Part shown: positions 47,001 to 57,060 of the stretch, in pieces
Position numbering within the stretch: position 1 is the first letter of the stretch
How the letters are laid out: each line of letters starts with the position of its first letter
Assembly (NCBI RefSeq): GCF_003991905.1
Contig: NZ_RSCL01000005.1
Location: 271,072 to 335,071 of the forward strand
Length of the DNA stretch: 64,000 bases
Source of the DNA: Dulcicalothrix desertica PCC 7102
GTDB taxonomy: Bacteria > Cyanobacteriota > Cyanobacteriia > Cyanobacteriales > Nostocaceae
Direction: 5' to 3'
Made by a program: the position numbers and the translations under genes
Notes under the pieces: model-generated
The model's database searches: none
Told to the model about the DNA's origin: nothing
The model's input: the letters and a program-made list of their open reading frames with translations, nothing else

Positions 47001-49423
47001 TTGTTCATCAGTTTCCAGAGGTTTATTATAGAGGCGAAACAAAAATGCTCGCTCATGCTCAGTCTTTAGCCTGGAAAAATAGTTTTACTGACAATGAAAA
47101 AGCCTTGCAAGAAGCATACACTTTGTGTCATAGCACTGGTAATTTACAGTTTGCTAGTTACTGCTTGATTTGTACATATATTAGCAAGATGGTTCGCAGC
47201 ACTCATTGCTTGGAAGTGTATGAAAGTTGTAAGCAATGGCATGATTATTGTGAAAAGTACGTCCCTCTAGAATTAGGACAAGCAAAAATTCGACTATATT
47301 ATCTTGCTCAACTTATGGATGTTATAGAACAGCGTATCGATGTTGAGGGTATTCTAGAAAAATATACCACCGAACAAAATTACACAGATGTCAGCGAATC
47401 TTTAGTAGAAATTATTAGAATAGAAACTATTCTAGGCAATTATTCCCAAGCTTATGAAAATGCTCAACGAGCTGAACCAATGTTAGCAGCAGGCGCCGCA
47501 GGCAGTTTGTTAATAAATATGACATTTCGCCACTTTTATGCTATTTGTTGCGCTAGACTCTATTCTTTAGAGACAAATTTAGACCTAAAACAAAGATATC
47601 TCACTCAATTGCAAGATAATTTAGAAAAACTAAAGCACTGGGCAGAAATAGCACCATCAAATTTTTATTCGTATTATACACTGATAGAAGCAGAACAAGC
47701 AATAGCTTTACAAGACTGGGAGAAAGCAAACAATTACTATTTAAAGACTATTGAACATGCCAGAGAAAATGGATATGTACTGTTACAAGCATTTGCTACG
47801 GAATTACTAGGAGAATTGTATTGGCAACAGCAACATCGATTTGCTAAAGGTATATTTGAAGAAGCGCATTATTTGTACTTACAATGTGGAGCTAATAAAA
47901 AAGCACAAATTATAGAAGCTAAATATTCTCAATTTTTTAAAAATACATATAATCAGAATTACATATCTATTGGAACAACTACTAGCAGTAAAATTGAACT
48001 AGATTTACATACAGTAATTAAAGCATCTCAGGCACTTTCTAGCGAAATAGTTCTTGAAGAGCTATTAAAAAAATTAATGCAGTTTTTGCTGGAGAATGCA
48101 GGCGCCGAGCGCGGGTACCTAATTTTACGGCAAAATAATAAATGGCAAATTGTCACATCTGGTGAGTTAGAGCAAATAAATGTAACCTTAGAGAATCCGA
48201 TTTATTTAAGAGATAATACCAGAAATACGCCTATCTTACCTGATACTATTTTAAATTATGTAATTCGCACTTCTAAAAGTCTTGTTCTTAATGATGCAGT
48301 CTCTGAAAGTAATTTTAATCAAGATGCTTACATTCATGTAGTCAAACCTAAATCTGTTTTGTGTTTTCCGCTATTAAATCAAGGTAAGCTCGTTGGTATT
48401 ATTTACCTAGAAAATAATTTAACAAACGGTGCATTCACTTCCGCACACTTAGAGATTTTACCCATTCTCTCTACTCAAGCTGCCATCTCAATTGAAAATG
48501 CTACACTTTACAACACGTTAGAACTAAAAGTTAAAGAACGTACTAATGAGCTATCACAAGCACTCGTACAACTTCAGCAAACTCAAACCCAATTAATTCA
48601 AAGTGAAAAAATGTCAGCAATGGGGCAAATAGTTGCAGGGGTTGCACACGAAATTAATAACCCTGCTAATTTTATCAATGGTAACATTACTCATTTAAAT
48701 AATTACGCTCAAGATTTATTACAAGTAATTCAAGCCTATCAAGAACATTATCCCCATCCATCAGAAAATATTCAGGAGTTATTAGAGGAATTTGATATTA
48801 ATTTTATTACAGAGGATATTTCTAAAATTCTTCAATCGATGAAAACTGGAACGCAGCGTATCCGAGAAATTATTTTATCCTTACGAAATTTCTCTCGTCA
48901 TGATGAAGCTGATTTTAAATATGCTGATATTAATGAGGGAATTGAAAATACTTTAATGCTACTCAAACATCGCTTGCAAGCAGTACAAGGTCAAGAAATA
49001 CAAATTATTAAAGAATATAATACTTTACCTAAAATTGAATGCTATCCATCTCAACTTAATCAAGTATTTTTGAATCTTCTTACTAATGCCATTGATGCAG
49101 TGGAAGAATCAATTCAAACTGACAATAAAATAAATCCCATTATCTGTATTAATACTAACGTTTTAGAAGATAAAATCCAAATTTCCATTGAAGATAATGG
49201 TATTGGTATTCCCCAAGAAATTTATAGTAAATTATTTGACCCTTTCTTTACTACTAAACCCGTTGGTAAAGGTACTGGTTTAGGATTGTCTACTAGCTAT
49301 CAAATCGTTGTCAATAAACATGGTGGTCGATTGTGGTGTAACTCTACTTTAGGGGAAAAAACGAAATTTGTACTAGAAATCCCTATTAAAACCTCAACCG
49401 TAGGGCTAAAAACGGTAAACTAA
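44057..49423 (+). CDS. Giant HstK-type kinase (Ser/Thr kinase - AAA - GAF - histidine kinase)
   Basis: 1788 aa. Domains in order: Ser/Thr kinase-like (8-270), AAA/NACHT-like ATPase with GYSGIGKSS near 325-335, TPR-like helices to about 1290, GAF (about 1315-1480), coiled coil, HisKA with GVAHEINNPANFINGN near 1530, and HATPase (NLLTNAIDAVEE, EDNGIGIP, GTGLGLSTSYQI, 1660-1785). The order matches the HstK family of heterocystous cyanobacteria. The Ser/Thr part retains the Lys in VIIK and DFG, but the catalytic loop reads HKNINPSN, so Asn127 replaces the usual Asp: a likely pseudokinase. The histidine kinase looks complete, and no receiver domain follows. Confidence 0.93.
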   Translation: MSIFDYQLQQIIYQGHYSTIYRAYRNQDNQPVIIKTFQHEYPTLSQINKYHHEYKISKLLNFDGVVKVYALEKQQNKLALILEDFGGVSLKAWIADKQLTNLEFLKIAISITNILLKIHNNKIIHKNINPSNIIFNSSNNQIKITDFGISTILSSEKNIVKNPNILEGTLAYISPEQTGRMNRSIDYRSDFYSLGITFYELLTGQLPFQSKDPMELVHCHIARQPIPPNQLNSNVPNLISNIVMKLLAKTVEDRYQSAFGLKSDLEKCLQLLESGEILDFPLAHRDISDKFHIPQKLYGREQDVSTLLNAFERMTQGQQEIIMISGYSGIGKSSLVEEIYKPITQQRGYFISGKFDQFKRNIPYSALVNAFLDLIGQILTESLERINQWREKILAALGNNGQLIVDVIPEIELIIGKQPEVVEVTPTESQNRFNIVFQSFINVFCQQEHPLVIFIDDLQWADSASLKLLELMMTDETTKYLFIIGAYRDNEVSSIHPLMVLLDTVQKQIGIINSITLKPLNLEHTTTLIAETFHCDSQLVAPLALLVMEKTLGNPFFIRQFLQALYGNDLLTFDLNQRNWNFDFNNIQQRDFTDNVVELLADKIQKLPPSTQNILKIAACCGKRFNAHTLFLVEKQPPSAIAKELWEAVKQNIILLVDNSSQVIQEWDDKKNGALNNTLNHKLSNKVIFTYEFSHDRVQQAAYSLISEQERNILHWSIGKTMKKKLSSQVFSDEIFDVVNQLNFAIELIVKPEERRELAQLNLEAGKRAKTCTAYEPALKYFAVGIELLPENSWQTVYQLSWELYINYAEALSVLGYLEKADTVFQKITKNIIHDKELALCYEKYSGILQSSGKSAPAFDEAIKGLVVLGIEILVGLEEILNEEKSFLQKWKQAETIEYFYNLKLAEGINILIGSLYDKAIISCYFSQPNKFNYIVSKSVEHILNFGITPQSGIAISWLATLLSIMECKELSFRYAELALNIVHQFPEVYYRGETKMLAHAQSLAWKNSFTDNEKALQEAYTLCHSTGNLQFASYCLICTYISKMVRSTHCLEVYESCKQWHDYCEKYVPLELGQAKIRLYYLAQLMDVIEQRIDVEGILEKYTTEQNYTDVSESLVEIIRIETILGNYSQAYENAQRAEPMLAAGAAGSLLINMTFRHFYAICCARLYSLETNLDLKQRYLTQLQDNLEKLKHWAEIAPSNFYSYYTLIEAEQAIALQDWEKANNYYLKTIEHARENGYVLLQAFATELLGELYWQQQHRFAKGIFEEAHYLYLQCGANKKAQIIEAKYSQFFKNTYNQNYISIGTTTSSKIELDLHTVIKASQALSSEIVLEELLKKLMQFLLENAGAERGYLILRQNNKWQIVTSGELEQINVTLENPIYLRDNTRNTPILPDTILNYVIRTSKSLVLNDAVSESNFNQDAYIHVVKPKSVLCFPLLNQGKLVGIIYLENNLTNGAFTSAHLEILPILSTQAAISIENATLYNTLELKVKERTNELSQALVQLQQTQTQLIQSEKMSAMGQIVAGVAHEINNPANFINGNITHLNNYAQDLLQVIQAYQEHYPHPSENIQELLEEFDINFITEDISKILQSMKTGTQRIREIILSLRNFSRHDEADFKYADINEGIENTLMLLKHRLQAVQGQEIQIIKEYNTLPKIECYPSQLNQVFLNLLTNAIDAVEESIQTDNKINPIICINTNVLEDKIQISIEDNGIGIPQEIYSKLFDPFFTTKPVGKGTGLGLSTSYQIVVNKHGGRLWCNSTLGEKTKFVLEIPIKTSTVGLKTVN

Positions 49424-49448
49424 GGGAAATTGCTAGAGGGAAGCATTA

Positions 49449-49823
49449 ATGGCAAAGTCAAATGGGGCAAAAAGCGAAACATCTACTGTGGAGTCTGAAA
49501 TTTCAGACGCAGAAGACCTGGCGCCAGTTAAAGATTCGTCAGAACTAGTAGAGGGCGCCCAGGATATTGACGAAATCTTAAACTCGCTAAAAGCTTTACT
49601 GAGTGCGTTAGAAAAACTCCAAAAAGCTCGACTAGAAGTAGGCGATATTAAACCTTTAATTGGACGAATGCTTGATGGAGAACTGCTAGAAGGGGAAGAA
49701 CTTGAGCAACTAAAGTCAGGTGTAAATGGTCTTTCTCGTCTTGTTCGTACTTATAGTGACCACCAAGCGGCACTTACTAAAGCACAACCTGCAAGACAAC
49801 TACTAGATCAAGTTATTAAATAG
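49449..49823 (+). CDS. Hypothetical protein, 124 aa
   Basis: A soluble, acidic protein. The first 35 residues are rich in Ser/Glu/Asp (probably disordered) and the rest is helical, with ILNSLKALLSALEKLQKARLEVG as a leucine-zipper-like coil. I do not recognise it. The start is 25 bp after the HstK-type gene, so it is probably co-transcribed and could be a partner. A hairpin with CCCCCTTA/TAAGGGGG follows. Confidence 0.65.
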   Translation: MAKSNGAKSETSTVESEISDAEDLAPVKDSSELVEGAQDIDEILNSLKALLSALEKLQKARLEVGDIKPLIGRMLDGELLEGEELEQLKSGVNGLSRLVRTYSDHQAALTKAQPARQLLDQVIK

Positions 49824-49840
49824 TAATTCAATTCCCACAA

Positions 49841-49864
49841 CCCCCCTTACTAAGGGGGGCTTTA
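49841..49864 (+). terminator. Terminator-like hairpin after the 124 aa gene
   Basis: ACCCCCCTTACTAAGGGGGG, stem of about eight bp, then CTTTAAAT. A related copy (CCCCCCTTATCAAGGGAGG) follows at 49880-49899. The pair may end transcription from the HstK-type operon. Confidence 0.6.
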
Positions 49865-49899
49865 AATCTGCCTCTTGTTCCCCCCTTATCAAGGGAGGC

Positions 49900-50197
49900 T
49901 AGGGGGGATCTCCTCATGGTTACCACAAAATGCCCCACATTGCAGAAAATTTATGCTAGCTTAATCCGAGACATAAATTAAGGCTCTTAGCTTTTTTATG
50001 CCCGAACCAACCTGTGGAACACAGGTTAGCTTATAATTATTGTGTAATTATTAAGTTTTCTCAAAACATCAGGACTACTTCCGGTGTTCTATGTTAAGGA
50101 AATCCAGCCCTTGCTGGCGCTCACAGGCAACTCAAGTTAATTCTATAGTGCCATTTTAGAGCTATTCGCCAACGGTTTCTAGTAGTTTAGTTAAAAC
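49900..50197 (+). promoter_or_regulatory. Leader region of the EF-G gene
   Basis: Holds no gene. Two clear stems: AACCTGTG/CACAGGTT (50010-50017 with 50021-50028) and CCAGC/GCTGG (50104-50117). A long 5' untranslated region with structure is possible; I recognise no known riboswitch. Confidence 0.35.
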
Positions 50198-52288
50198 ATG
50201 AAAGACCTCACTCGTTATCGGAATATCGGTATCTTCGCCCACGTAGACGCTGGTAAAACCACCACAACAGAAAGAATCCTGAAACTGACAGGAAAAATCC
50301 ACAAAATTGGTGAGGTGCATGAAGGTGCGGCGACGACCGACTTCATGGAACAAGAACAAGAGCGAGGCATTACAATTCAATCTGCTGCTACCACCTGTTT
50401 TTGGAACGATCACCAATTCAATATTATTGATACCCCTGGACACGTTGACTTTACCATTGAAGTTTACCGTTCGCTGAAAGTACTTGATGGTGGTGTCGGT
50501 GTATTTTGCGCTAGTGGTGGTGTAGAACCTCAATCTGAAACCAACTGGCGTTATGCCAATGACTCTAAGGTCGCTCGCGTTGTTTACATTAACAAACTTG
50601 ACCGTATTGGCGCCGACTTTTACCGAGTTGTTAAGCAAATTAATGATATTCTCGCAGCGAAACCGTTGGTGATGGTACTACCAATTGGTACAGAGAACGA
50701 TTTTGTAGGGATGGTAGATTTATTAACCCGTAAAGCATGGGTATGGGATGAGTCTGGCGACCCAATGAACTATGAAATCAAAGAAGTTCCCGCCGAAATG
50801 AAAGATGATGTCGAAAAATACCGCGAGATGCTGATTGAAACAGCTGTCGAGCAAGACGACACATTAATGGAAAAGTATTTAGAAGGTGAAGAACTTTCCA
50901 TCGACGAAATTAAGCATTGTATTCGTAAGGGCACTATTAATCTTTCATTCTTCCCCACCTACTGCGGTTCTTCTTTCAAAAACAAGGGTGTGCAGTTAGT
51001 ACTCAATGCTGTTGTTGACTACTTGCCCAACCCAACAGAAGTAAAACCACAACCAGAAGTAGATTTAGAAGGTAACGAAACTGGCCAATTTGCTATTGTA
51101 GACCCAACGAAACCATTACGGGCACTGGCGTTTAAAATTATGGACGACCGTTTCGGCGCCCTCACCTTTACCCGTCTTTACTCTGGTGTATTAAACAAAG
51201 GTGATACAATTCTCAATACCGCAACAGGTAAAACCGAACGTATTAGCCGTTTGGTTGAGATGCACGCTAACGACCGTCAAGAAATTGATTCCGCTCAAGC
51301 TGGGGACATTGTAGCTATTGTAGGGATGAAAAACGTCCAAACCGGACACACCCTTTGTGACCCCAAAGCTCCCGCAACCTTAGAACCAATGGTCTTCCCA
51401 GAGCCAGTTATTTCCATCTCGGTGACACCTACCAAGAAAGGTACCTCCGAGAAAATGGGGATTGCACTCGGTAAAATGGTACAGGAAGACCCATCATTCC
51501 GCGTTGAAACTGATTCCGAAAGTGGCGAAACCATCATTAAAGGGATGGGTGAGTTACATTTAGATATTAAAGTTGACATTCTTAGACGCACCCACGGTGT
51601 TGAGGTCGAAGTTGGTAAACCTCAAGTTGCTTACCGTGAGTCTGTTACCAAGCGCGTTGAAGATGGCTACGTCCACAAGAAACAATCTGGTGGTTCTGGT
51701 CAATACGCTAAAATCGATTACATTGTTGAACCCGGTGAACCTGGTAGTGGTTTCCAATTCGAGACCAAGGTAACTGGTGGTAGCGTACCTAGAGAATACT
51801 GGCCCGCAGTTCAAAAAGGTTTTGCAAGCAGTATCGACAAAGGTGTGTTAGCAGGATTCCCTTGCGTAGATTTGAAATTTACCTTGGTTGATGGTGGTTT
51901 CCACCCTGTTGACTCATCAGCTATTGCTTTTGAAATTGCAGCTAGAGCTGCTTATCGTCAAACCTTACCTAAAGCTTCTCCTCAGTTGCTTGAACCCATC
52001 ATGAAAGTCGATGTGTTTACACCTGAAGATTACATGGGTGATGCAATTGGTGACTTAAACCGTCGTCGTGGACTCATTAAATCGCAAGAAACAGGCCCTA
52101 CTGGCGCCCGTATTAAAGCGGATGTACCATTGAGCGAAATGTTTGGTTACATTGGTGACTTACGTACCATGACTTCTGGTCGCGGTCAGTTTTCTATGGA
52201 ATTTTCTCATTACGCGCCATGTCCTGCAAACGTAGCAGAGACCGTAATTAAAGAAACCAAAGAACGCGAAGCTGCTGCTGCGAAATAG
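50198..52288 (+). CDS. fusA: Translation elongation factor G (stand-alone paralog)
   Basis: 696 aa, all five EF-G domains. GTPase motifs AHVDAGKTT (P loop), RGITI (switch I), DTPGHVDF (switch II) and NKLDR are intact. The wording [20 protein letters not shown]-like (as [18 protein letters not shown]) differs from the main bacterial EF-G and resembles the second EF-G group found in many cyanobacteria. It is not in a str operon (no rpsL, rpsG, tuf nearby), which supports a paralog. It translocates ribosomes or works in recycling. Its presence inside a putative mobile element is unusual. Confidence 0.9.
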   Translation: MKDLTRYRNIGIFAHVDAGKTTTTERILKLTGKIHKIGEVHEGAATTDFMEQEQERGITIQSAATTCFWNDHQFNIIDTPGHVDFTIEVYRSLKVLDGGVGVFCASGGVEPQSETNWRYANDSKVARVVYINKLDRIGADFYRVVKQINDILAAKPLVMVLPIGTENDFVGMVDLLTRKAWVWDESGDPMNYEIKEVPAEMKDDVEKYREMLIETAVEQDDTLMEKYLEGEELSIDEIKHCIRKGTINLSFFPTYCGSSFKNKGVQLVLNAVVDYLPNPTEVKPQPEVDLEGNETGQFAIVDPTKPLRALAFKIMDDRFGALTFTRLYSGVLNKGDTILNTATGKTERISRLVEMHANDRQEIDSAQAGDIVAIVGMKNVQTGHTLCDPKAPATLEPMVFPEPVISISVTPTKKGTSEKMGIALGKMVQEDPSFRVETDSESGETIIKGMGELHLDIKVDILRRTHGVEVEVGKPQVAYRESVTKRVEDGYVHKKQSGGSGQYAKIDYIVEPGEPGSGFQFETKVTGGSVPREYWPAVQKGFASSIDKGVLAGFPCVDLKFTLVDGGFHPVDSSAIAFEIAARAAYRQTLPKASPQLLEPIMKVDVFTPEDYMGDAIGDLNRRRGLIKSQETGPTGARIKADVPLSEMFGYIGDLRTMTSGRGQFSMEFSHYAPCPANVAETVIKETKEREAAAAK

Positions 52289-52300
52289 TATTAATTTTGA

Positions 52301-52325
52301 TTGGACGGAAAATTTTCCGTTCCAA
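52301..52325 (+). terminator. Hairpin after the EF-G gene
   Basis: TTGGACGGAAAA and TTTTCCGTTCCAA form an imperfect stem (one unpaired base) directly after the stop. There is no T run, so this is a weak terminator call. Confidence 0.5.
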
Positions 52326-52360
52326 TTGAACCGATTTAGTACTTACACATAGAATGATAG

Positions 52361-52392
52361 AAGCCGGGTTTCTTGTTTAGAACCCGGTTTCT
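52361..52392. repeat. Paired GCCGGGTTTCT/AACCCGGTTTCT palindrome
   Basis: Two members of the AGAAACCCGGTTTCT family 6 bp apart, just upstream of the KAP gene. Confidence 0.7.
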
Positions 52393-52414
52393 GTTTGTAA
52401 ATTCTAAAAGTGTT

Positions 52415-54160
52415 ATGACCGATACAACCGATATTAACGAAATATCAACAGATAGCTCCCTAATCGATCCAGAAAATGACTTGCTAGGTCATGCGAGCTT
52501 TGCTAAGTATCTAGCAGATAGCATTTGCGAAATGACCTTTCCTGAAGGTTTCATAATTGGTATTTACGGTTCTTGGAACTCAGGCAAATCAACACTATTA
52601 AACTTTATAGGTCATTATCTTCAGCAAAAGCCAGAGGACGAGCAACCAATTATTGTTCCTTTTAATCCCTGGCTATTTTCTGGACATCAAAATATTGCAA
52701 GACGCTTTTTTGAGCAACTACAAAACGTTTTAAGCCAAGAAAAAGCCGTGCCAAGAGGTATAAGAAAAACACTTGCTGATTTTGCCGGAATTATTTCAGA
52801 AATTCCTTTACCTTATGCTCAAACTGGCAAGGCATTAGTAACATTATTGGATGATAAAGACAAGGAAGCTTCGCAATTTAAAGAAGAAGTAGAAAAGACG
52901 CTTGCAAAGCAGGATAAACGCATAGTTGTAACAGTTGATGATATAGATAGGTTGCCTGGTGAGGATATTAAGCAGCTATTTCGCATTTTTAAAGCTATTC
53001 CGAATTTCTCTAACGTTGTTTATGTTTTAGCCTTTAATAAAGAAGCTGTAATGGAAACAATTACAGAAACCGATACAGTATCCAAAGAATCATATTTACA
53101 ACAAATTATTCAAGCTGAGTTTGAGTTACCTACTCCAACTAAAACCTTACTCCGCAAGCTGTTTTTTAAAAAACTTAATAGAATATTTATTGACATACCA
53201 AAAGAAGAATTTAATCAAGCACGCTGGAGTAATATTTACTTCCAAGGAATAGACCATTTTATTAATAACATACCTGCCATTAGTCGTTTAACTAACACTT
53301 TAACAGTTACATATCCAGCAGTAAAAGGCGAAGTCAATCCAATTGATTTTATTGCTATTGAGTGTTTGCGAATCTTTTGCCCAGCTATATATAATACAAT
53401 CCCCCAAAATCCTTATGCTTTCGCAGGTGAGGTTAATACTTCCACAGACGAATTAAAAAATTTACTAAATACCTGGATTGCTCAACTACCCCCCGAAGAC
53501 AAGCAACCTGTACAAAATCTCCTGATGCAGCTTTTTCCAAATTTAAAACATGTTTGGAGTAATAGCTCTCCCTCGGAGAAAGAGTCTGAATGGCATAAGC
53601 AACTACGTGTGTGTAGTTTAGAAATATTTCCAATCTACTTCCGTCTGGCCCTGTCAGCATATGAATTATCTAACACTCAAATAAAAACTATGCTTGCTTT
53701 AGCTTACGATACAGAAAGGTTTAAAGAACATCTAATAGAACTTGTTAAGCAAAAACGTACTGAAGGTATGGCACAAACTAGCATTTTTCTAGAACAGCTT
53801 GAAAGCACCGCTCAAGAAATTCCTATAAATGCCATTCCCTCGGTTGTGGAAGCTTTATTTGATGCCAGCGAAGAATTCTTGTTGGGTCAAGAAGATGAAT
53901 ATAATAATGACATTTTCGATTTGAGCAACGAAGTTATAATTAGTCGTTATATCTCACAACTGTTGCGTCGAATTGAAGAAGCACAACGATTTGAATTGTT
54001 AAAAACAGCAATTAGTCAAGGTAAAGCATTACCAATAATTAATCAACAAATAGCAACAGTAAAAGAACAGCTTGACCAAGATGCTTCTGATGAGGACTTA
54101 GATGAGGAAAGCCTTCTAAGCGCGCAACACCTTGAAGAACTTGAACAAATGATGCTTTAA
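52415..54160 (+). CDS. KAP-family P-loop NTPase
   Basis: About 581 aa from ATG 52415 (MTDTTDINEIS); the open frame upstream runs through the palindrome and is not used. Walker A is GIYGSWNSGKSTLL at about residues 42-55; the Walker B block is VVTVDDIDRLPGED at about 160-173, with the KAP-type following helix. No transmembrane pair is obvious, unlike classical KAP proteins. The family includes membrane and defence NTPases; function here is unknown. The stop overlaps the convergent nucleotidyltransferase gene by four bases. Confidence 0.85.
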   Translation: MTDTTDINEISTDSSLIDPENDLLGHASFAKYLADSICEMTFPEGFIIGIYGSWNSGKSTLLNFIGHYLQQKPEDEQPIIVPFNPWLFSGHQNIARRFFEQLQNVLSQEKAVPRGIRKTLADFAGIISEIPLPYAQTGKALVTLLDDKDKEASQFKEEVEKTLAKQDKRIVVTVDDIDRLPGEDIKQLFRIFKAIPNFSNVVYVLAFNKEAVMETITETDTVSKESYLQQIIQAEFELPTPTKTLLRKLFFKKLNRIFIDIPKEEFNQARWSNIYFQGIDHFINNIPAISRLTNTLTVTYPAVKGEVNPIDFIAIECLRIFCPAIYNTIPQNPYAFAGEVNTSTDELKNLLNTWIAQLPPEDKQPVQNLLMQLFPNLKHVWSNSSPSEKESEWHKQLRVCSLEIFPIYFRLALSAYELSNTQIKTMLALAYDTERFKEHLIELVKQKRTEGMAQTSIFLEQLESTAQEIPINAIPSVVEALFDASEEFLLGQEDEYNNDIFDLSNEVIISRYISQLLRRIEEAQRFELLKTAISQGKALPIINQQIATVKEQLDQDASDEDLDEESLLSAQHLEELEQMML

Positions 54161-54912
54161 GAATAGAAAATATAGTCATCAATTTCATGGAATATAGCAG
54201 GATAAATTTGTTGAGATGCACGTTGAAGATGTTGGCTATTATCAATTTCTGCCCATAATAAATCAGTTAACACTGTATAGTATACAGGATGATATTGAGC
54301 TACACTAACCAATGTGTCTGTTTCATAATCAACTTTTAAAGTAGCTGCAAACTTTTCAGAAGCAGATTGTAACATCTGTTTATATAGAGCCAGAGAAATT
54401 TTAGAAATACCTACCAGTTCTCCTACAACTGGCTCTCCCAACTCATCCTTGTTTTTGGACATAGCAATTATGGTGCCACTATTACCTTGTACGTAAACTT
54501 CATCACCTGCATTAGTTTTACCGGAGAGCAAAATTACATTTTCTTTATTAAAGCTTAGTACACTTTCTATTGCTCGCTGTTCAAAAATTAAATCTGATTC
54601 TAATAGTAAAAAATCATTATTTAATAGTTCCCTAGCACACCAGAGAGAATACATACTTCCGGAAGTGGCATATTCAGAGTTATGAACGGTCAAAATTTCT
54701 GGATACTGCTTTTTTAATTGCTCGTAAAACTCATAGCAGTGACCAGTCACAATAATAATCCTCTGGATTCCATAGCTTCGTAATCGCATGATGGTTTCCT
54801 CAATTATTGGTCGTTTTCCCAACTTTAAAAATCCTTTGGGTATGGATTTTCCCAATTCTTTTAGCCTTGTACCCATACCCGCAGCAAGAATAACGGCTGT
54901 TTGAATTTTCAT
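54157..54912 (-). CDS. LicC/PntC-like nucleotidyltransferase
   Basis: 251 aa, one NTP-transferase domain: AVILAAGMGTRLKELGKSIPKGFLKLGKRP is the NTP-binding start, and DLIFE and VGISKIS follow. The fold matches CTP:phosphocholine cytidylyltransferases, and in phosphonate clusters such enzymes make CMP-2-aminoethylphosphonate (PntC). The neighbours (pepM, aminotransferase) point to that role. It starts within the aminotransferase stop (ATGA, 54909-54912), thus the operon was built with the now broken genes. Confidence 0.8.
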   Translation of the reverse strand: MKIQTAVILAAGMGTRLKELGKSIPKGFLKLGKRPIIEETIMRLRSYGIQRIIIVTGHCYEFYEQLKKQYPEILTVHNSEYATSGSMYSLWCARELLNNDFLLLESDLIFEQRAIESVLSFNKENVILLSGKTNAGDEVYVQGNSGTIIAMSKNKDELGEPVVGELVGISKISLALYKQMLQSASEKFAATLKVDYETDTLVSVAQYHPVYYTVLTDLLWAEIDNSQHLQRASQQIYPAIFHEIDDYIFYS

Positions 54913-55283
54913 AAATTTATTGTAGCTTTAGTGCGGTCAAGTATAATTTTAAAATACTCTAGCAAACGGTTTACATCTTCCATTTGTATATTCCCCATAT
55001 TCGCTATGCGAAAAATGTCATTTTTTAGCCCACCCTGCCCAGCATAAATGATAAAACCAGCTTGCTTTAAACCATCATGTATTTGTTCGTAACTATGTCC
55101 GGATGGTAATTTAAAAGACCTTAAAACACAACTTGTAACTTGTTCATCAAGAAAAAGTTGTACGCCTAATTCTTTTAACCCACGATAGATTTTTTGTGAA
55201 CGAATTTTATAATCACAATGTCGAGCTAAATAACCGCCGTTATCTTCTAATTCCTTCAATGCTTCTAATAAAGCATAATAAAC
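54909..55283 (-). pseudogene. phnW: 2-aminoethylphosphonate aminotransferase, C-terminal remnant
   Basis: The frame from about 55283 reads YYALLEALKELEDNGGYLARH and then RGLKELGVQLF, the C-terminal domain of class V aminotransferases that make aminoethylphosphonate from phosphonoacetaldehyde. The PLP-binding N-terminal two thirds are missing: the 5' end is fused, out of frame, to the start of ppd. TTG 55259 could start a 116 aa relic, but it cannot bind PLP. Confidence 0.75.
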
Positions 55284-55444
55284 ATTGCAATAGCATCCCC
55301 TTCATTTGCTGCCCCTATATATTGCAGTTCACGCGAGTTAATTACGTAGTTAATAAACGGTTTGAGGAAAGAGCAGGGTACTCCTGTATACAAACCAAAA
55401 CCCCGTGAAGAAGCTGCCTGAATAAAATCTTGTGCGTCAATCAT
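55284..55444 (-). pseudogene. ppd: Phosphonopyruvate decarboxylase, N-terminal remnant
   Basis: Begins [21 protein letters not shown] and continues VPCSFLKPFINYV to AANEGDAIAM, the exact start of phosphonopyruvate decarboxylases (thiamine diphosphate enzymes). After about 54 codons the match jumps to the aminotransferase C-terminus and then stops. The start overlaps the pepM stop by one base (TAATG). One deletion removed most of ppd and most of the aminotransferase. Confidence 0.8.
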
Positions 55445-57060
55445 TAAAAGCTTCCTGCTGTAATCATATCTTGTACCTCGTCCACATCTAGCCAATCACT
55501 AGTAATATAAATAACGTGGATAGGATATCCTAGTGCTGTTAATTCATTGAGCAACGCTGGCATTCGTCCTATTGTTGTCATTTCATCCTGTTGCAATAAC
55601 ATCTTTAGTGTATCCCATAGTACAGGTTGCATTGTGCGAGAAACTTTAAGCAAACCTGTCCATATCCCACATCTATTTTCTACTGGCATTTCTGGAGCAA
55701 TCTGTTTGAAATATACATCGGTATAGAATGTTTGCTGAGAATTTGGTAGCGAGTTCATCACGTAATCTGGTCTAACTTGATGGGGACGATCGCTCCACTT
55801 AGAATCAACTACCACAACTAAATCATGCTTAACTTCTAACAGCATTTGCAAAACATATTTTTTGTATAAAACATCTCCGTAGCCGATAATCCAATCTTTT
55901 TCACCAGCAGTTACATCCGCTAAACCTTTGTATAAAGAGAAAAGTTCACCTGTATTGTCATATTCATCATTATCGACATAACGTAAACCAGGTAAATTTA
56001 CCATGTCTTTTTTATAACCACGAACCACGGTAATATCTTTAATACCTACGGTTTGATAAGTCTCAACTATCCGTCCAAGGATTGGCTTACCCGATAAATT
56101 CAACATGCATTTAGGCAAGTTTAGGGTTAATTCCCCTAGCTCAATTCCCCGTGAAGCTGCTAAAAGAGTGACGCTAACTGAGTCTGTAACACATGGTAGA
56201 TAGCGCTTTTCTGCTTCCAGAAGTTCTGTGGCGCCTTGCAAACGAAAGACTTCTGCGACACTAACGATTGATTCTTCAACAACAAGAATGTTTTCTGATG
56301 CTGCAAGATTAAGAGCCATCTGTTTCATTGCTGTGATGGCAGTACGTAACATTTGGTTTGCCCAGATAGCAATCGAAAATTTGTAGTCTCGGAAGACGTG
56401 GACAGGAGTAGTGTAATACTTAGTTGGCACAATTACCACTGGACAACGGGCGCCCCACTCTCGTTTAAACTCTAATATTTCCTCTGCTGTTTGCTTTGAA
56501 CTGTGAATGAGAATACCATCTGCTCCTGCTTGGTGATATTCCTCTGCACGCATTAGAGCTTCAGGTAAACCCCAACCAGCGATTAATGCTTCCACGCGCG
56601 CAATTACTACAAAATCATCATCTGTTTGAGCATCTTTTGCAGCTTTTATTTTGCCACAAAATTCTTGAATATCAGCTAAAGGTTGCGCGGCGCCGTTAAT
56701 GAAGCTGTTAGTTTTTGGAAATAATTTATCTTCAATACATACCCCAGCAATATTACGTTGCTCTAACTTTTTGACCAGTCGCTGCACATTGTTAAAGTTT
56801 CCGTAACCTGTATCCCCATCCAATAGAATTGGTATCGAAGTACAATCAGACATGAACTCAATTACCTCCAATACTTGAGTCCAACTTGCTTCATTGTTAT
56901 CTCGTACACCTAGTTGGGCAGAAATTGACAGCCCACTTGCCCAAATTCCCTTGAAACCAGCTTCCTCTACTATTTTTGCACTAATAGCATTGTGAGATTC
57001 CATTAAAAATTCTAGTGATTCACTTTTAAGTAAATTTTTTAATGCTGTAGTTTTTCGCAT
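55444..57060 (-). CDS. pepM: Phosphoenolpyruvate mutase fused to a nucleotidyltransferase
   Basis: 538 aa. Residues about 1-290 are PEP mutase: [13 protein letters not shown] and the diagnostic [10 protein letters not shown] (EDKx5NS) motif that separates PEP mutase from lyases. The rest (about 300-538, [28 protein letters not shown]) is an NTP-transferase domain, a fusion known in phosphonate loci of several bacteria. PEP mutase makes phosphonopyruvate, the first carbon-phosphorus bond. The fusion suggests that the finished phosphonate is activated by nucleotide transfer. The next step, Ppd, is broken here, so the pathway cannot proceed to AEP unless another copy exists. Confidence 0.92.
   Translation of the reverse strand: MRKTTALKNLLKSESLEFLMESHNAISAKIVEEAGFKGIWASGLSISAQLGVRDNNEASWTQVLEVIEFMSDCTSIPILLDGDTGYGNFNNVQRLVKKLEQRNIAGVCIEDKLFPKTNSFINGAAQPLADIQEFCGKIKAAKDAQTDDDFVVIARVEALIAGWGLPEALMRAEEYHQAGADGILIHSSKQTAEEILEFKREWGARCPVVIVPTKYYTTPVHVFRDYKFSIAIWANQMLRTAITAMKQMALNLAASENILVVEESIVSVAEVFRLQGATELLEAEKRYLPCVTDSVSVTLLAASRGIELGELTLNLPKCMLNLSGKPILGRIVETYQTVGIKDITVVRGYKKDMVNLPGLRYVDNDEYDNTGELFSLYKGLADVTAGEKDWIIGYGDVLYKKYVLQMLLEVKHDLVVVVDSKWSDRPHQVRPDYVMNSLPNSQQTFYTDVYFKQIAPEMPVENRCGIWTGLLKVSRTMQPVLWDTLKMLLQQDEMTTIGRMPALLNELTALGYPIHVIYITSDWLDVDEVQDMITAGSF

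Noticed and set aside
49900-50197. Riboswitch or small RNA upstream of EF-G
   Set aside because: Stems are visible but match no class that I can name; kept only as a leader region.
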